From Marinitoga sp. 1197 (GTDB lineage Bacteria; Thermotogota; Thermotogae; Petrotogales; Petrotogaceae): a stretch of 64,000 nt of DNA. Location of the stretch: the NCBI RefSeq assembly GCF_001021165.1, contig NZ_AZAY01000002.1:1-64000 (forward strand), given 5' to 3'. The translations under genes were made by a program, and so were the position numbers. The notes beneath the pieces are model-generated. The model was not told the DNA's origin and ran no database searches. It saw only the letters and a list, made by a program, of their open reading frames with translations. Shown one piece after another: positions 19,240 through 27,519 of the stretch (position 1 is the stretch's first letter; each line of letters begins with the position of its first letter).

Positions 19240-19600
19240 AGAATTTAGAAAAGAAATGATTGAATCAGAGATATTAAAATTAATAAACATGAATATAAAT
19301 AATTTGAGAGATCCAAAGCTACAGGGTAAAATAATATCAATAACAAGGGTAGAATTGTCACGCGATAAATCATTTGCAGACATATATGTTTCAGTGTTAA
19401 ATGAAGAAATTGATGAAATAATAAATGTATTAACAAAAGCAAAAGGTTTTTTCAGAAATCTAATAGCTAAAAATATAAGAATGTATAAAGTTCCAGAAAT
19501 AAGATTTCATAAAGATAAAGGATTGGAGGAAAGTATAAAAATACATAAGCTTTTAAATGAAATATCGAAAAAAACGGATAAAGGTGAAAATAATGAATGA
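19232..19600 (+). CDS. rbfA: Ribosome-binding factor A
   Basis: RbfA binds the 30S subunit and assists late 16S rRNA maturation, notably at low temperature. This 122-residue protein has the KH-like fold of the family: an N-terminal helix, ISITRVELSRD, ADIYVSVL, and the C-terminal PEIRFHKDKGLEES motif. GAGGAGGAGAATAAGG precedes the ATG. The gene overlaps the HDOD gene by 8 nt and truB by 8 nt; rbfA-truB adjacency is widespread in bacteria. Confidence 0.95.
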   Translation: MAKEFRKEMIESEILKLINMNINNLRDPKLQGKIISITRVELSRDKSFADIYVSVLNEEIDEIINVLTKAKGFFRNLIAKNIRMYKVPEIRFHKDKGLEESIKIHKLLNEISKKTDKGENNE

Positions 19601-20555
19601 TGGTTTTTTATTGGTAGATAAACCTGCAGGTATTACCTCGCATGATGTTGTAGATATAATAAGAAAACGTTTCTCTACAAAAAAAGTAGGACATTCAGGA
19701 ACACTTGATCCTTTCGCCACAGGGTTGTTGATTTTGGGAATTAATAAAGGAACAAAATTATTGGAATACCTTCAGCATCAAAACAAAAAGTATTATGTAA
19801 AAGCAAAATTAGGAATAATCACTGATACATATGATATAACAGGTGAAATAAAAGAAAAATATAATCCTGAAAAAATACATATAGAAAAGTTAAAAGAAAT
19901 TATATTATCCTTTAAAGGAAAGTATATGCAGGTTCCACCTATGTATTCAGCAAGGAAATACAATGGAAAAAAATTATATGAACTTGCACGTGAAGGGAAA
20001 ATAATCAAGATGCCACCAAAAGAAGTGGAAATTTACAGTATAGAAAACATCAAAATTTCTGAAAATGGGACATTTGAATTTGAATGTGAGGTATCATCTG
20101 GAACATATATAAGGTCATTAATAATGGATATAGGTTATAAATCTGGAATAGGCGCTGTAACTATGGAGCTGAGAAGATTAAAAATAGGTAAATTCAAAAT
20201 AGAAGATAGCGTAAAACTTGATGATATTTCAGATATAATTCCTCTTTTTGAAATGCTTTCATTTCCATCTGTATTATTAAATGAAAAGGGAATTCAAAGG
20301 GCATTAAACGGTAATCATATATTTTTAGAACATGTTGAAAAATATGAAGAATTTAAAAAAGGAGAATTTATTTCGCTGATAGATAAAGAAAAAAATTTAA
20401 TAGCAGTAGCAATTGCTGAAAGAAATTCAAAATTTTTAAATACTCTGGAAAAACATGGCAAAAATGAGCGTGTGTTTAAAATAAAAAAAGTATTATATCA
20501 TATAGAATGTCTAAAAAGTCAAATTCACTCAGGCAGCTCGATTGCTAATCCTTAA
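19593..20555 (+). CDS. truB: tRNA pseudouridine(55) synthase TruB, C-terminus replaced by repeat-encoded residues
   Basis: TruB makes pseudouridine 55 in the T-loop of tRNA. The 320-residue protein has FLLVDKPAGITSHDVV, the catalytic Asp near D39 in HSGTLDPFATGLL, and MYSARKYNGKKLYELAREG. ATG 19593 (GGTGAAAATA upstream) overlaps rbfA. The last 15 or so residues (from ECLKSQ to SSIANP) are encoded by repeat copy B. Removing the repeat and one target duplication restores KKVLYHI followed by TAA, so the original protein ended there. The catalytic domain is intact and the added tail may be tolerated. Confidence 0.94.
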   Translation: MNDGFLLVDKPAGITSHDVVDIIRKRFSTKKVGHSGTLDPFATGLLILGINKGTKLLEYLQHQNKKYYVKAKLGIITDTYDITGEIKEKYNPEKIHIEKLKEIILSFKGKYMQVPPMYSARKYNGKKLYELAREGKIIKMPPKEVEIYSIENIKISENGTFEFECEVSSGTYIRSLIMDIGYKSGIGAVTMELRRLKIGKFKIEDSVKLDDISDIIPLFEMLSFPSVLLNEKGIQRALNGNHIFLEHVEKYEEFKKGEFISLIDKEKNLIAVAIAERNSKFLNTLEKHGKNERVFKIKKVLYHIECLKSQIHSGSSIANP

Positions 20556-20702
20556 AATTATTCATTCTCAGCCGTCGCATCGATTTTTCATCCATGAAAA
20601 AGCTTCACTCAAAAAAACGTCCTGTTTTTTTGACGGCTTCCATTCATAATTTTAAGGGCAATCTTCGAGCCTTCATTTCATTTTAGACTTTTTAGACAGC
20701 CT
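20504..20702 (-). mobile_element. Cloverleaf repeat, copy B (199 bp), with near-perfect 9-bp target duplication
   Basis: In orientation opposite to copy A. Ends are TGTCTAAAAAGTC and GACTTTTTAGACA. The flanks ATATCATAT (20495-20503) and ATATAATAT (20703-20711) differ at one base. The outer stem matches copies A, C and E, but the two apical hairpins are different sequences (TTTTTCAT/ATGAAAAA and CAAAAAAAC/GTTTTTTTG). It reads into the truB frame and supplies a new stop. Confidence 0.9.
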
Positions 20703-20730
20703 ATATAATATTTAAAAAGCGGGTGATAAG

Positions 20731-21249
20731 ATGGAGGGTAATCATCCTTATGTGAAATGGGCGATAGAGTGTATAGAAAATTTTGTTAAACATGGACAAA
20801 AAATAGAATTAAAAGAAGATTTACCAGAAGAATTGCTTACAAGAAAAGCTGCGTGTTTTGTTACATTGCATAAATTAAATGGAGAATTACGTGGTTGTAT
20901 AGGAACAATAGAACCGGTATATGAAAACCTGGCGATAGAAATAAGAGAAAATGGAATAGCTGCAGCTACACGGGATTATAGATTTTCACCTGTAACAGTG
21001 GAGGAATTAAATAGTCTCATGATAAATGTCGATGTATTAAGTGAGCCAGAATATGTGGAATCAATAGATGAATTAGATCCAGAAATTTACGGAATAATTG
21101 TTGTTAGTGGTTGGAAGAAAGGAGTATTACTTCCGGCTATAGATGGTGTTGATACTGTTGAAGAACAATTAAGAATAGCAAAATTAAAAGCTGGAATATA
21201 CTCAGAACCATATGACATATATAAATTTACAGTAGAAAGATACTTTTAG
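20731..21249 (+). CDS. amrA: AmmeMemoRadiSam system protein A (AMMECR1 domain)
   Basis: A 172-residue AMMECR1-domain protein: KAACFVTLHKLNGELRGCIG with the conserved LRGCIGT motif, AAATRDYRFSPVT, and IYGIIVVSGWKKGVLLPA-type strands. The AmmeMemoRadiSam set comprises this protein, a Memo-like protein B and a radical SAM enzyme, and its chemistry is still poorly understood. Here A and the radical SAM gene are adjacent, and the Memo gene lies about 20 kb away at 41857. GCGGGTGATAAG precedes the ATG. A cysteine in the RGC motif may be functional. Confidence 0.92.
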   Translation: MEGNHPYVKWAIECIENFVKHGQKIELKEDLPEELLTRKAACFVTLHKLNGELRGCIGTIEPVYENLAIEIRENGIAAATRDYRFSPVTVEELNSLMINVDVLSEPEYVESIDELDPEIYGIIVVSGWKKGVLLPAIDGVDTVEEQLRIAKLKAGIYSEPYDIYKFTVERYF

Positions 21250-21308
21250 CAGGTAGCGCAGAGCGAAAGCGCGAGCCCACCGCAGGTGTGTAATACTCGG
21301 GTGAAAGT
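21250..21308 (+). other. GC-rich spacer with hairpin CACC-GCA-GGTG before the radical SAM gene
   Basis: A sharply GC-rich 59-bp gap in an AT-rich genome. GCGCAGAGCGAAAGCGC can pair (GCGC/GCGC), followed by CACCGCAGGTG at 21278-21288. The second hairpin resembles CGCC-GCA-GGCG upstream of the Lon-like gene, with pairing kept by compensating changes. It ends at the GGGTGAAAGT ribosome binding site. Confidence 0.5.
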
Positions 21309-22316
21309 ATGAAAAAAAATCCTATTAAAAAAGCTCAGTTTTATGAAAAATATAAAAATAATATAGTAAAATGTTCGTTATGTCCTCATAATTGTATAAT
21401 AAAAGAAAATTCTACAGGCATTTGTGGAGTGAGAAAAAATATTGTTGGAGTTTTATATACATTAAATTATGGAGAAATAACAGCTTTAAATATTGATCCA
21501 ATAGAAAAAAAGCCATTATTTCATTATTATCCAGGAAAAAAAGTATTTTCCATAGGTACATGGGGTTGTAACTTTAAATGTGCATTCTGTCAAAATTTTG
21601 AAATTTCACAAATACATCCATATAGTATATATAAAATATCCCCTGAAGAATTGGTAGATATAGTTGTGAAAAAAAATATGGATATGGTTGCATTTACATA
21701 TTCAGAGCCCATTGTATGGTATGAGTATGTATATGATACAGCTAAAAAATTAAAAGAAAATAATATCAAAACAATTCTCATAACAAATGGATATATAAAC
21801 AGAGAACCTTTATTAAAATTATTGCCTTATATAGATGCAGTAAATATAGATTTGAAAGGTTTTAATGATGAATTTTATAAAAAAATAATTGGTGGAAAAA
21901 AAGAGCCGGTAATGGAAAATATAAAAATACTCATAAAAAACAAAATACATACAGAAGTGACAACATTAGTTGTAACTGAAGGTAATGATAATAAAATGGA
22001 ATTGGAAGATTTATTTAAATGGTTAGGTGAAATCTCAAAAGATATACCACTACATTTAAGCAGATATTATCCTATATACAAATATAATAAACCTTCCACT
22101 GATATTCTTTTTTTAAAGGAATTATATCAAATAGCAAGAAAACACCTGAATTATGTTTATTTAGGTAATGTTTGGGATAAAAGCTACGAATCCACATATT
22201 GTCCAAAATGCGGAAACTTAATAATAAAAAGAGAAGGATATAATATAAAAATACAGAATATAGATGACAAAGGAAGGTGCAAACATTGCTTAAAAGAAAT
22301 ACCGATATTTTTTTAA
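21309..22316 (+). CDS. amrS: AmmeMemoRadiSam system radical SAM enzyme
   Basis: A 335-residue radical SAM protein. The cluster-binding motif CxxxCxxC is at C87-C91-C94 (GCNFKCAFCQN). An N-terminal zinc-finger-like pair (CSLCPHNC near residue 19) and a C-terminal pair (CPKCG, CKHC) add further cysteines, as in the AmrS/PflA-like family. The partner substrates are AMMECR1 (just upstream) and Memo. It starts after the GC-rich spacer. The next gene, apbE, starts inside its 3' end. Confidence 0.93.
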   Translation: MKKNPIKKAQFYEKYKNNIVKCSLCPHNCIIKENSTGICGVRKNIVGVLYTLNYGEITALNIDPIEKKPLFHYYPGKKVFSIGTWGCNFKCAFCQNFEISQIHPYSIYKISPEELVDIVVKKNMDMVAFTYSEPIVWYEYVYDTAKKLKENNIKTILITNGYINREPLLKLLPYIDAVNIDLKGFNDEFYKKIIGGKKEPVMENIKILIKNKIHTEVTTLVVTEGNDNKMELEDLFKWLGEISKDIPLHLSRYYPIYKYNKPSTDILFLKELYQIARKHLNYVYLGNVWDKSYESTYCPKCGNLIIKREGYNIKIQNIDDKGRCKHCLKEIPIFF

Positions 22317-23326
22317 AAAACAAAAGCATATTATACTTTTCAATATTGATTATAGCTATAGTATTAACCATATTTTTAATATTTCATAAACCTTTGCCAA
22401 AGTATTACGAAAAAAAGGATTTTGCATTAGGGACATGGGTTAATGTTGTAGTTGCAAGCAGTAAAATAGATTCCGAAAGATTAGCAGATATAGCTTTTGA
22501 TGAGATGAAGCGAATAGAAAGGAAATTCAGCAAAAATATTGAAGGTAGTGTAATTTTCAAATTAAATAAAGAAAGAAGTATTATTGCAGATAAAGAGACA
22601 TTGTTTTTAATTAAAGCTGCGATAAATTATGCGGATTTAACAGGAAGTGCTTTTGATCCGACAGTTGGTGCAATAATAAAATTATGGGGATTTGATGATA
22701 TAAATAAAGAAAAAAGGGTTCCTACACAGGATGAAATAAATAATGTTCTTGATGGAGTGAGCTATAAATTTATTAAAATAGATGGAAACAAAATAACTTT
22801 ATTAAATGGAAAAACTCAAATCGATTTAGGCGGTATTGCTAAAGGATATGCAGTTGATATGGCAATTAGAAAAATCAAAGATCTTGATAAAAATGCAACA
22901 GGGTTTATAGATGCCGGTGGAGATATAGGAATAATTGGTCCTAAATTTGGAAGATTTGCGTGGTCTATAGGAATAAGGGACCCAGATAAAGGACCTTATG
23001 ATATAAAAGAAAAGGTATATTTAAAAGAAGGGGCTATAGTAACTTCTGGAAATTATGAAAGGTTTTTTATAAAAGATGGAGTAAGATATCATCATTTAAT
23101 AGACCCAAAGACAGGGTATCCTGTTAACTATTATAAAAGTGTTACTATAATCTCTGATAACGCAATGAAAGCTGATGCAATGGCAACAGCTATATTTATA
23201 CTTGGTGACAAACTAATAGGACTAAATTCAATGACCAGGTATGGAATACAAATTTACGGCATAACATCTGATGATAAAATCATTAAAACAACAGGATTTG
23301 ACTATTATCTAAAAGAAGAAAAATAA
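22286..23326 (+). CDS. apbE: FAD:protein FMN transferase (ApbE family), membrane anchored
   Basis: ApbE attaches FMN covalently to Ser/Thr of electron-transport proteins such as Rnf/Nqr subunits, outside the membrane. This protein has one N-terminal anchor (about residues 13-33) and no lipobox. The ALGTWVNV strand, GSAFDPTVGAIIKLWGF, IDLGGIAKGYAVD and FIDAGGDIG motifs follow, then HHLIDPKTGYPV. TTG 22286 is preferred because AGGAAGGTG lies 6 bp before it; a GTG at 22277 overlaps that site. The gene overlaps amrS by 31 nt and precedes the NusG-II and Gx genes, a grouping linked to Rnf-type redox chemistry. Confidence 0.92.
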   Translation: MLKRNTDIFLKNKSILYFSILIIAIVLTIFLIFHKPLPKYYEKKDFALGTWVNVVVASSKIDSERLADIAFDEMKRIERKFSKNIEGSVIFKLNKERSIIADKETLFLIKAAINYADLTGSAFDPTVGAIIKLWGFDDINKEKRVPTQDEINNVLDGVSYKFIKIDGNKITLLNGKTQIDLGGIAKGYAVDMAIRKIKDLDKNATGFIDAGGDIGIIGPKFGRFAWSIGIRDPDKGPYDIKEKVYLKEGAIVTSGNYERFFIKDGVRYHHLIDPKTGYPVNYYKSVTIISDNAMKADAMATAIFILGDKLIGLNSMTRYGIQIYGITSDDKIIKTTGFDYYLKEEK

Positions 23327-23342
23327 AATTGGAGAGAAAAAA

Positions 23343-23705
23343 ATGAAAAAGGATATAATATTTGTTTTAATTATATTAATAATAGTTTCTGGAATTATGA
23401 TCTTGCAAAATATGTTAAAAAATGATTTGAAAGGTGTAGAAGTTTATTTAGAAGGAAAAGAATTATTTAAAATAACAAAACCAGGAACATATGCTGTTTA
23501 TGATAATAAAGGTGATTATAAATTGAAAGTAGTTTATAACGGTGAGAAAGTAAGGGTTATAGAATCAGATTGTTCATTAAAACTTTGCGAACATACTGGT
23601 TGGGTGGATAATGCATCGCAGGAAATTATATGTCTTCCTAACAAAGTTGTTGTAAAACCAATCGGAAAAGAAAAAGATACAGGAGTTGATATAATTTCAT
23701 GGTAA
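23343..23705 (+). CDS. NusG domain II-containing protein
   Basis: A 120-residue protein: N-terminal membrane anchor (residues 4-22), then a small beta domain of the NusG_II family with GTYAVYDNKG, the cysteine pair in SDCSLKLCEHTGWV, and IICLPNKVVV. The family lies beside Gx transporters and ApbE in many anaerobes; the domain is extracytoplasmic and its role is unproven. GGAGAGAAAA precedes the ATG. It overlaps the Gx gene by 7 nt. Confidence 0.9.
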   Translation: MKKDIIFVLIILIIVSGIMILQNMLKNDLKGVEVYLEGKELFKITKPGTYAVYDNKGDYKLKVVYNGEKVRVIESDCSLKLCEHTGWVDNASQEIICLPNKVVVKPIGKEKDTGVDIISW

Positions 23706-24196
23706 AAAACAACCTTCCAAGATTAGCAATATTAACCGCATTATCTTCAGCAGTTTATTATATAGAAACTCTTGTTCCTTTTCCGATACCTTTACCAGGA
23801 GCACGATGGGGATTTTCGAATTTTGCAATATTATATTCTTTGAATTATGATGGAATATTGATAAATGGCCTTTATATAGCTATTTTTAAAAATATTTTGG
23901 GATCATTACTCTCAGGTAAATTCTTAAGTCCAACATTTTTTATGGGAATATCCGGAAGTTTGGTTGCAACATTAATTATGTATGTTGCAATAAAAACGAA
24001 AATATTTGGTATAATAGGAATTAGTGAATCAGGAGCGATATTCAATAATTTAACCCAGGTTATAATAGGCTGGTTATTCATTGTAAAATCAGTGGGGATA
24101 TTTTGGTATCTTCCTCAAATGGTATTATTTGGAACATTTTCTGCAATGGCAAATGCTTTTGTAGTAAAATCAGCATTTAGGAGTGTAAACAAATGA
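23699..24196 (+). CDS. Gx transporter family protein (formerly heptaprenyl diphosphate synthase component I)
   Basis: A 165-residue membrane protein with about five helices. The signature LPRLAILTALSSAVYYIETL, PLPGARWGFSNFAIL and KNILGSLLSGKF match family PF07456 (Gx transporter). These proteins are often annotated as part of heptaprenyl diphosphate synthase, but the sequence is that of a small S-component-like transporter. The substrate is unknown. It overlaps the neighbouring genes on both sides (7 nt and 4 nt). Confidence 0.88.
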   Translation: MVKNNLPRLAILTALSSAVYYIETLVPFPIPLPGARWGFSNFAILYSLNYDGILINGLYIAIFKNILGSLLSGKFLSPTFFMGISGSLVATLIMYVAIKTKIFGIIGISESGAIFNNLTQVIIGWLFIVKSVGIFWYLPQMVLFGTFSAMANAFVVKSAFRSVNK

Positions 24197-24771
24197 AAAT
24201 AATATTGGGTTCATCATCACCAAGAAGAAAAGAAATATTGTCAAAATTGGGATTATCATTTGAAATAAGAGTGTCAAATATAGAAGAATACAGTGAAAAA
24301 GATAATCCAATTGAATATGTTAAAGAATTAAGCCTTAAAAAATCGAAAGATATAAAAATATATGAAAATGAACTATTGATAACCGCAGATACAATTGTGG
24401 CTTTTAAAAATAAAATATTGGGAAAACCTGGAAATAAAAAGGATGCATATAATATTTTGAATATGCTTTCAGGACAAAAACATGAAGTAATAACAGGAAT
24501 AACCTTTCGAACATTATCAGAAATACATACAACATATGATATAACAGAGGTTTTTTTTCATAAATTACCAGAAGAAATGATAAAATATTATATAGATAAT
24601 TATTTACCATTGGATAAAGCAGGAAGTTATGGAATTCAGGATTTTGGTGGAGTCTTTGTAGAAAAAATAAATGGAGATTATTATAATGTTATGGGGTTAC
24701 CATTAAATAAAATATTTTGGTATTTATATGAAAAACATCTATATAAAAAAGGAGTTTTTAATGAATACTGA
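24193..24771 (+). CDS. maf: Maf-family nucleotide pyrophosphatase
   Basis: Maf proteins hydrolyse modified or canonical (d)NTPs to the monophosphate and have been tied to septum inhibition. This 192-residue protein has the N-terminal SSSPRRKEIL loop, the catalytic region ITADTIV, LGKPGNKKDAY, HEVITGI and the GSYGIQDFGGVFVEKINGD strand. Its ATG overlaps the upstream stop (ATGA). It overlaps radC by 11 nt; maf-radC adjacency is common. Confidence 0.93.
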   Translation: MKIILGSSSPRRKEILSKLGLSFEIRVSNIEEYSEKDNPIEYVKELSLKKSKDIKIYENELLITADTIVAFKNKILGKPGNKKDAYNILNMLSGQKHEVITGITFRTLSEIHTTYDITEVFFHKLPEEMIKYYIDNYLPLDKAGSYGIQDFGGVFVEKINGDYYNVMGLPLNKIFWYLYEKHLYKKGVFNEY

Positions 24772-25429
24772 ATTACCAAGAGAAAAGTTATTAAAATATG
24801 GTCCAAAAAATTTGACTATTGATGAATTATTAGCTATAATAATAAGAAAGGGAACAAAAGAGAAAAATGTATTTGAAATTTCAAAAGAGATTTCAAATGA
24901 ATATTCTCTAAAAGACCTGTTTTTTATGAATATAGAAGATTTATGCAAAATAAATGGTGTTGGTGAGGTTACAGCAATAACGTTAAAAGCGGTTTTTGAA
25001 CTTGGAATAAGATTTCACAAAAAAGCATTGGAAAAAGAAAATTTAAAATTAGATTCTCCGGATAAAGTATATGAATTATTATATGATGAAATGATTTTTT
25101 TCGATAAAGAAGTAGTAAAATGCATATCATTAAACAGCAAGCTAAACCCTATCTCTATAGACACAATTAGTATTGGCACGGTAAATAGTTCTATTTTACA
25201 TCCAAGGGATATTTTCAAAACAGCAATAAAAAACAATGCAGTATCAATTTTGATAGTTCATAATCATCCATCTGGAGATAGTGAGCCAAGCATTATGGAT
25301 TATGAAATAACGAATAAACTCGAAAAAAGTGGAGAATTGCTTGGAATAAAATTATCAGATCATGTTATAATTGGAAAGTCAGAATATTACAGTTTTAAAA
25401 TGGGAAGAAAGGTGATTAGAAATGGATAA
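24761..25429 (+). CDS. radC: RadC-family JAB/MPN-domain protein
   Basis: A 222-residue RadC protein: N-terminal helix-hairpin-helix region (LPREKLLKYGPKNLT, INGVGEVTAITLKA) and a JAB1/MPN metalloprotease-like domain with HNHPSGDSEPSIMD, the metal-binding JAMM motif. The historical link to DNA repair is not supported by later work and the function is unclear. ATG 24761 follows AAGGAGTTTTTA; an in-frame ATG at 24728 has none. It is followed with an 8-nt overlap by a TPR-like gene. Confidence 0.92.
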   Translation: MNTELPREKLLKYGPKNLTIDELLAIIIRKGTKEKNVFEISKEISNEYSLKDLFFMNIEDLCKINGVGEVTAITLKAVFELGIRFHKKALEKENLKLDSPDKVYELLYDEMIFFDKEVVKCISLNSKLNPISIDTISIGTVNSSILHPRDIFKTAIKNNAVSILIVHNHPSGDSEPSIMDYEITNKLEKSGELLGIKLSDHVIIGKSEYYSFKMGRKVIRNG

Positions 25430-26636
25430 TATGCCTGACAACTTAAAAGCTTTAATGAAATTAAAAAAGAAATTTGAAAAGGATTTAAGAAAAAAAGGAA
25501 TTAATATTGAAAAGAAAAAACAGAAAACTGTAGAGCGGGCAAAAATAGAAATAAAATACATATCTGTGCCTATTGATGATGTTCAGACAATATTTGATCT
25601 AAATCTTTACGATTTCAAAAACAACAATTTAGAACTGGCACGGCATATAGAAAAATTACTTGCAAATAAACCAAAAAGCTCTTATGTAAATCAGGTTGCA
25701 GTGGTGCATTTATTAAGAGAAGAATTTGATGAGGTTAAAGAACTAATAGATAATCCATCATTTCCTGAGGATTATTTTAATCTTGGTATGGCCAAATTCT
25801 TTCTTAAAGAAAAGGATGCATATGATTTTGCAGAAACGGCAGTAAAGAGATTTCCCAACAACAAATACACAAATTTATTGCTTGCAATGAATGCTGTGTA
25901 TAATGGTCATTATATTAAAGCGTATAAAGCAATTGAAGAAGCAGCAAGAAGCTCAAACGATCCGTTGCTTTATTTCGTAATCCATTTATACAATAAAGAT
26001 TATGTAAAAGCAAAAGAATATTTAAGTAAAGTATTTTTACAAGGTAAAGTAAAATACGTCGCTTCTATATATCAAGGATATCTTCACTATTTATCCCAGG
26101 AAGGCGATAAGCTCTATCAAATGAGAAAAAATTTTGAAAACAATATTCCATGTGCCAATTGTTTATTAAGATACTCGAAAATGAAAGCAAATGTACCTCC
26201 AGATTATTGTAAATACTGGAAGGTGTTGGAAGCTTTTGAATATGAAACATCTGGAAGATTTGAAACAGAAATGAAATTACCAGAACAATCCATAATTAGT
26301 TTCTTAGGTTTTTATAATTATAATAATGAAGAAATGGCAAATAAAAGTTTTGAAGAAATTTCAGAAATGTTTGGTGAGGTTAGAATAGTATTTTTCCCAA
26401 ATGATTCTCATGTAAAAGGATTAAAAACATTTACAATGGAACCAATAAAAAATGGAAAAGTAGCAAAATTATATGGGCCGGGTGTTTTCCAGAAACTAAA
26501 AAATATAATTCAAAGATTAGAGTCAAAAGAAGGAGTACGATATGATTTTGCAATAGATTTACCATTTTATGAAGGTATAAAAATGCTATTTGGATGGAGG
26601 ACCTGTCAGTTATATTATGGAGGGAATGAGGAATGA
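25422..26636 (+). CDS. TPR-like protein of unknown function
   Basis: A 404-residue soluble protein. Residues 1-45 are highly basic and probably helical. Residues about 70-230 look like degenerate tetratricopeptide helices (paired helices such as FNLGMAKFFLKEKDAYDFAE). A four-cysteine stretch follows (CANC, then a Cys in PDYCKYW). The C-terminal 120 residues are alpha/beta and I do not recognise them. It starts 8 nt inside radC with AAAGGTGATT upstream and overlaps the HD gene by 4 nt, so it belongs to this operon. No function can be assigned. Confidence 0.8.
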   Translation: MDNMPDNLKALMKLKKKFEKDLRKKGINIEKKKQKTVERAKIEIKYISVPIDDVQTIFDLNLYDFKNNNLELARHIEKLLANKPKSSYVNQVAVVHLLREEFDEVKELIDNPSFPEDYFNLGMAKFFLKEKDAYDFAETAVKRFPNNKYTNLLLAMNAVYNGHYIKAYKAIEEAARSSNDPLLYFVIHLYNKDYVKAKEYLSKVFLQGKVKYVASIYQGYLHYLSQEGDKLYQMRKNFENNIPCANCLLRYSKMKANVPPDYCKYWKVLEAFEYETSGRFETEMKLPEQSIISFLGFYNYNNEEMANKSFEEISEMFGEVRIVFFPNDSHVKGLKTFTMEPIKNGKVAKLYGPGVFQKLKNIIQRLESKEGVRYDFAIDLPFYEGIKMLFGWRTCQLYYGGNEE

Positions 26637-27175
26637 CAAGAGATGATGCTATAAAATTATTAAAAAAACATGTAAAAAATGATAATTTAATTAAACATTG
26701 TATAGCGGTTGGTGCTATAATGAAAGGTCTTGCAACTGAATTGGGTGAAAACAGTGAGAGATGGGAAATAATAGGTATATTGCATGATTTGGATTATGAA
26801 TATACAAAAGACAATCCAGAAAAGCATGCTAAAAAAACAGTGGAACTTTTAGAAAATGAATTAAGTGAAGAAGAAAAAAATGCAATACTGGCACATAACG
26901 AACACGCAGAACTTAATTCGAAATTAGATTATTCATTATATTCAGCAGATCCGATATCTGGTCTTATAATAGCAGCAGTATTGGTAAGACCTGAAAAAAA
27001 GATAGAAGGATTAAAAGTAAAATCATTAAAAAAGAAATTCAAAGATAAATCATTTGCAGCTGGTGCAAATAGAGAAAACATAAGAAAAATAGAAGAAATA
27101 GGAATAGAATTAAATAGATTTTTTGAAATATCTATAGAATCGATGAAGCAAATTGCTGATGAACTTGGATTATAA
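26633..27175 (+). CDS. HD-domain protein (HDIG type)
   Basis: A 180-residue HD-superfamily protein with a metal-binding set: HCIAVGAIM (first His), ILHDLDYEYT (HD pair), HNEHAE and YSADPISGLI (final Asp). The short single-domain form resembles the HDIG phosphohydrolases predicted to act on nucleotides or tRNA ends. Its ATG overlaps the upstream stop. Its TAA stop lies within the left TATAATAT repeat around a solo repeat end (27179-27192). Confidence 0.87.
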   Translation: MTRDDAIKLLKKHVKNDNLIKHCIAVGAIMKGLATELGENSERWEIIGILHDLDYEYTKDNPEKHAKKTVELLENELSEEEKNAILAHNEHAELNSKLDYSLYSADPISGLIIAAVLVRPEKKIEGLKVKSLKKKFKDKSFAAGANRENIRKIEEIGIELNRFFEISIESMKQIADELGL

Positions 27176-27178
27176 TAT

Positions 27179-27192
27179 GACTTTTTAGACAA
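27179..27192. repeat. Solo terminal repeat (GACTTTTTAGACAA) between direct repeats
   Basis: Exactly one end of the cloverleaf element flanked by TATAATAT at 27171-27178 and 27193-27200. This looks like a footprint left by loss of a full copy that had inserted at the stop codon of the HD gene. AT-rich 8-mers can repeat by chance, so the footprint reading is moderately supported. Confidence 0.6.
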
Positions 27193-27259
27193 TATAATAT
27201 TAAAAAAATTGTGTATATAGTCGATATATAATATGACATAACCTTAAGAAGGTGATAAT

Positions 27260-27475
27260 ATGATTAATCCTGTAAGTGGTGTTTCATATCAATATACACC
27301 TCAGGTAATTTCGAGGCAACCGAGAGCAGCGATATCATCATCAGTACAGCAAACATCAAAAGATTTCGAAAAACTTCTAAATGCAATAGTCTACAAACAG
27401 GATGGGTTAACTAGAAAATTAGTCAGAATTGTTGGGGAAATGTATAGTGGTCAAAAGCTTGATATTCTCGCTTAA
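27260..27475 (+). CDS. Small protein of unknown function (71 aa)
   Basis: A 71-residue protein preceded by AAGAAGGTGATAAT and followed directly by a hairpin, so it is very likely expressed as its own short gene. The N-terminal third is Gln/Pro/Ser-rich and probably disordered; the C-terminal part (DFEKLLNAIVYKQ, KLVRIVGEMYSGQKLD) should be helical. I do not recognise it. The layout (flexible start, short helical end) resembles small flagellar or secretion accessory proteins, but this is only an impression. Confidence 0.7.
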   Translation: MINPVSGVSYQYTPQVISRQPRAAISSSVQQTSKDFEKLLNAIVYKQDGLTRKLVRIVGEMYSGQKLDILA

Positions 27476-27498
27476 TGCGGGCAGTTTGCCCGCATTAA
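27472..27498 (+). terminator. Strong hairpin after the 71-aa gene
   Basis: TTAATGCGGGCA, loop GTT, TGCCCGCATTAA: a perfect 12-bp stem that includes the stop codon. The following sequence (ATTATTATA) is only weakly T-rich, so it could be an inefficient terminator or an mRNA-end stabiliser before the PHP gene. Confidence 0.75.
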
Positions 27499-27519
27499 AT
27501 TATTATAGGGAGGTTATTT

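Noticed and set aside
21250-21308. tRNA or other small RNA gene
   Set aside because: Too short, no acceptor stem or T-loop; only small GC hairpins are seen.
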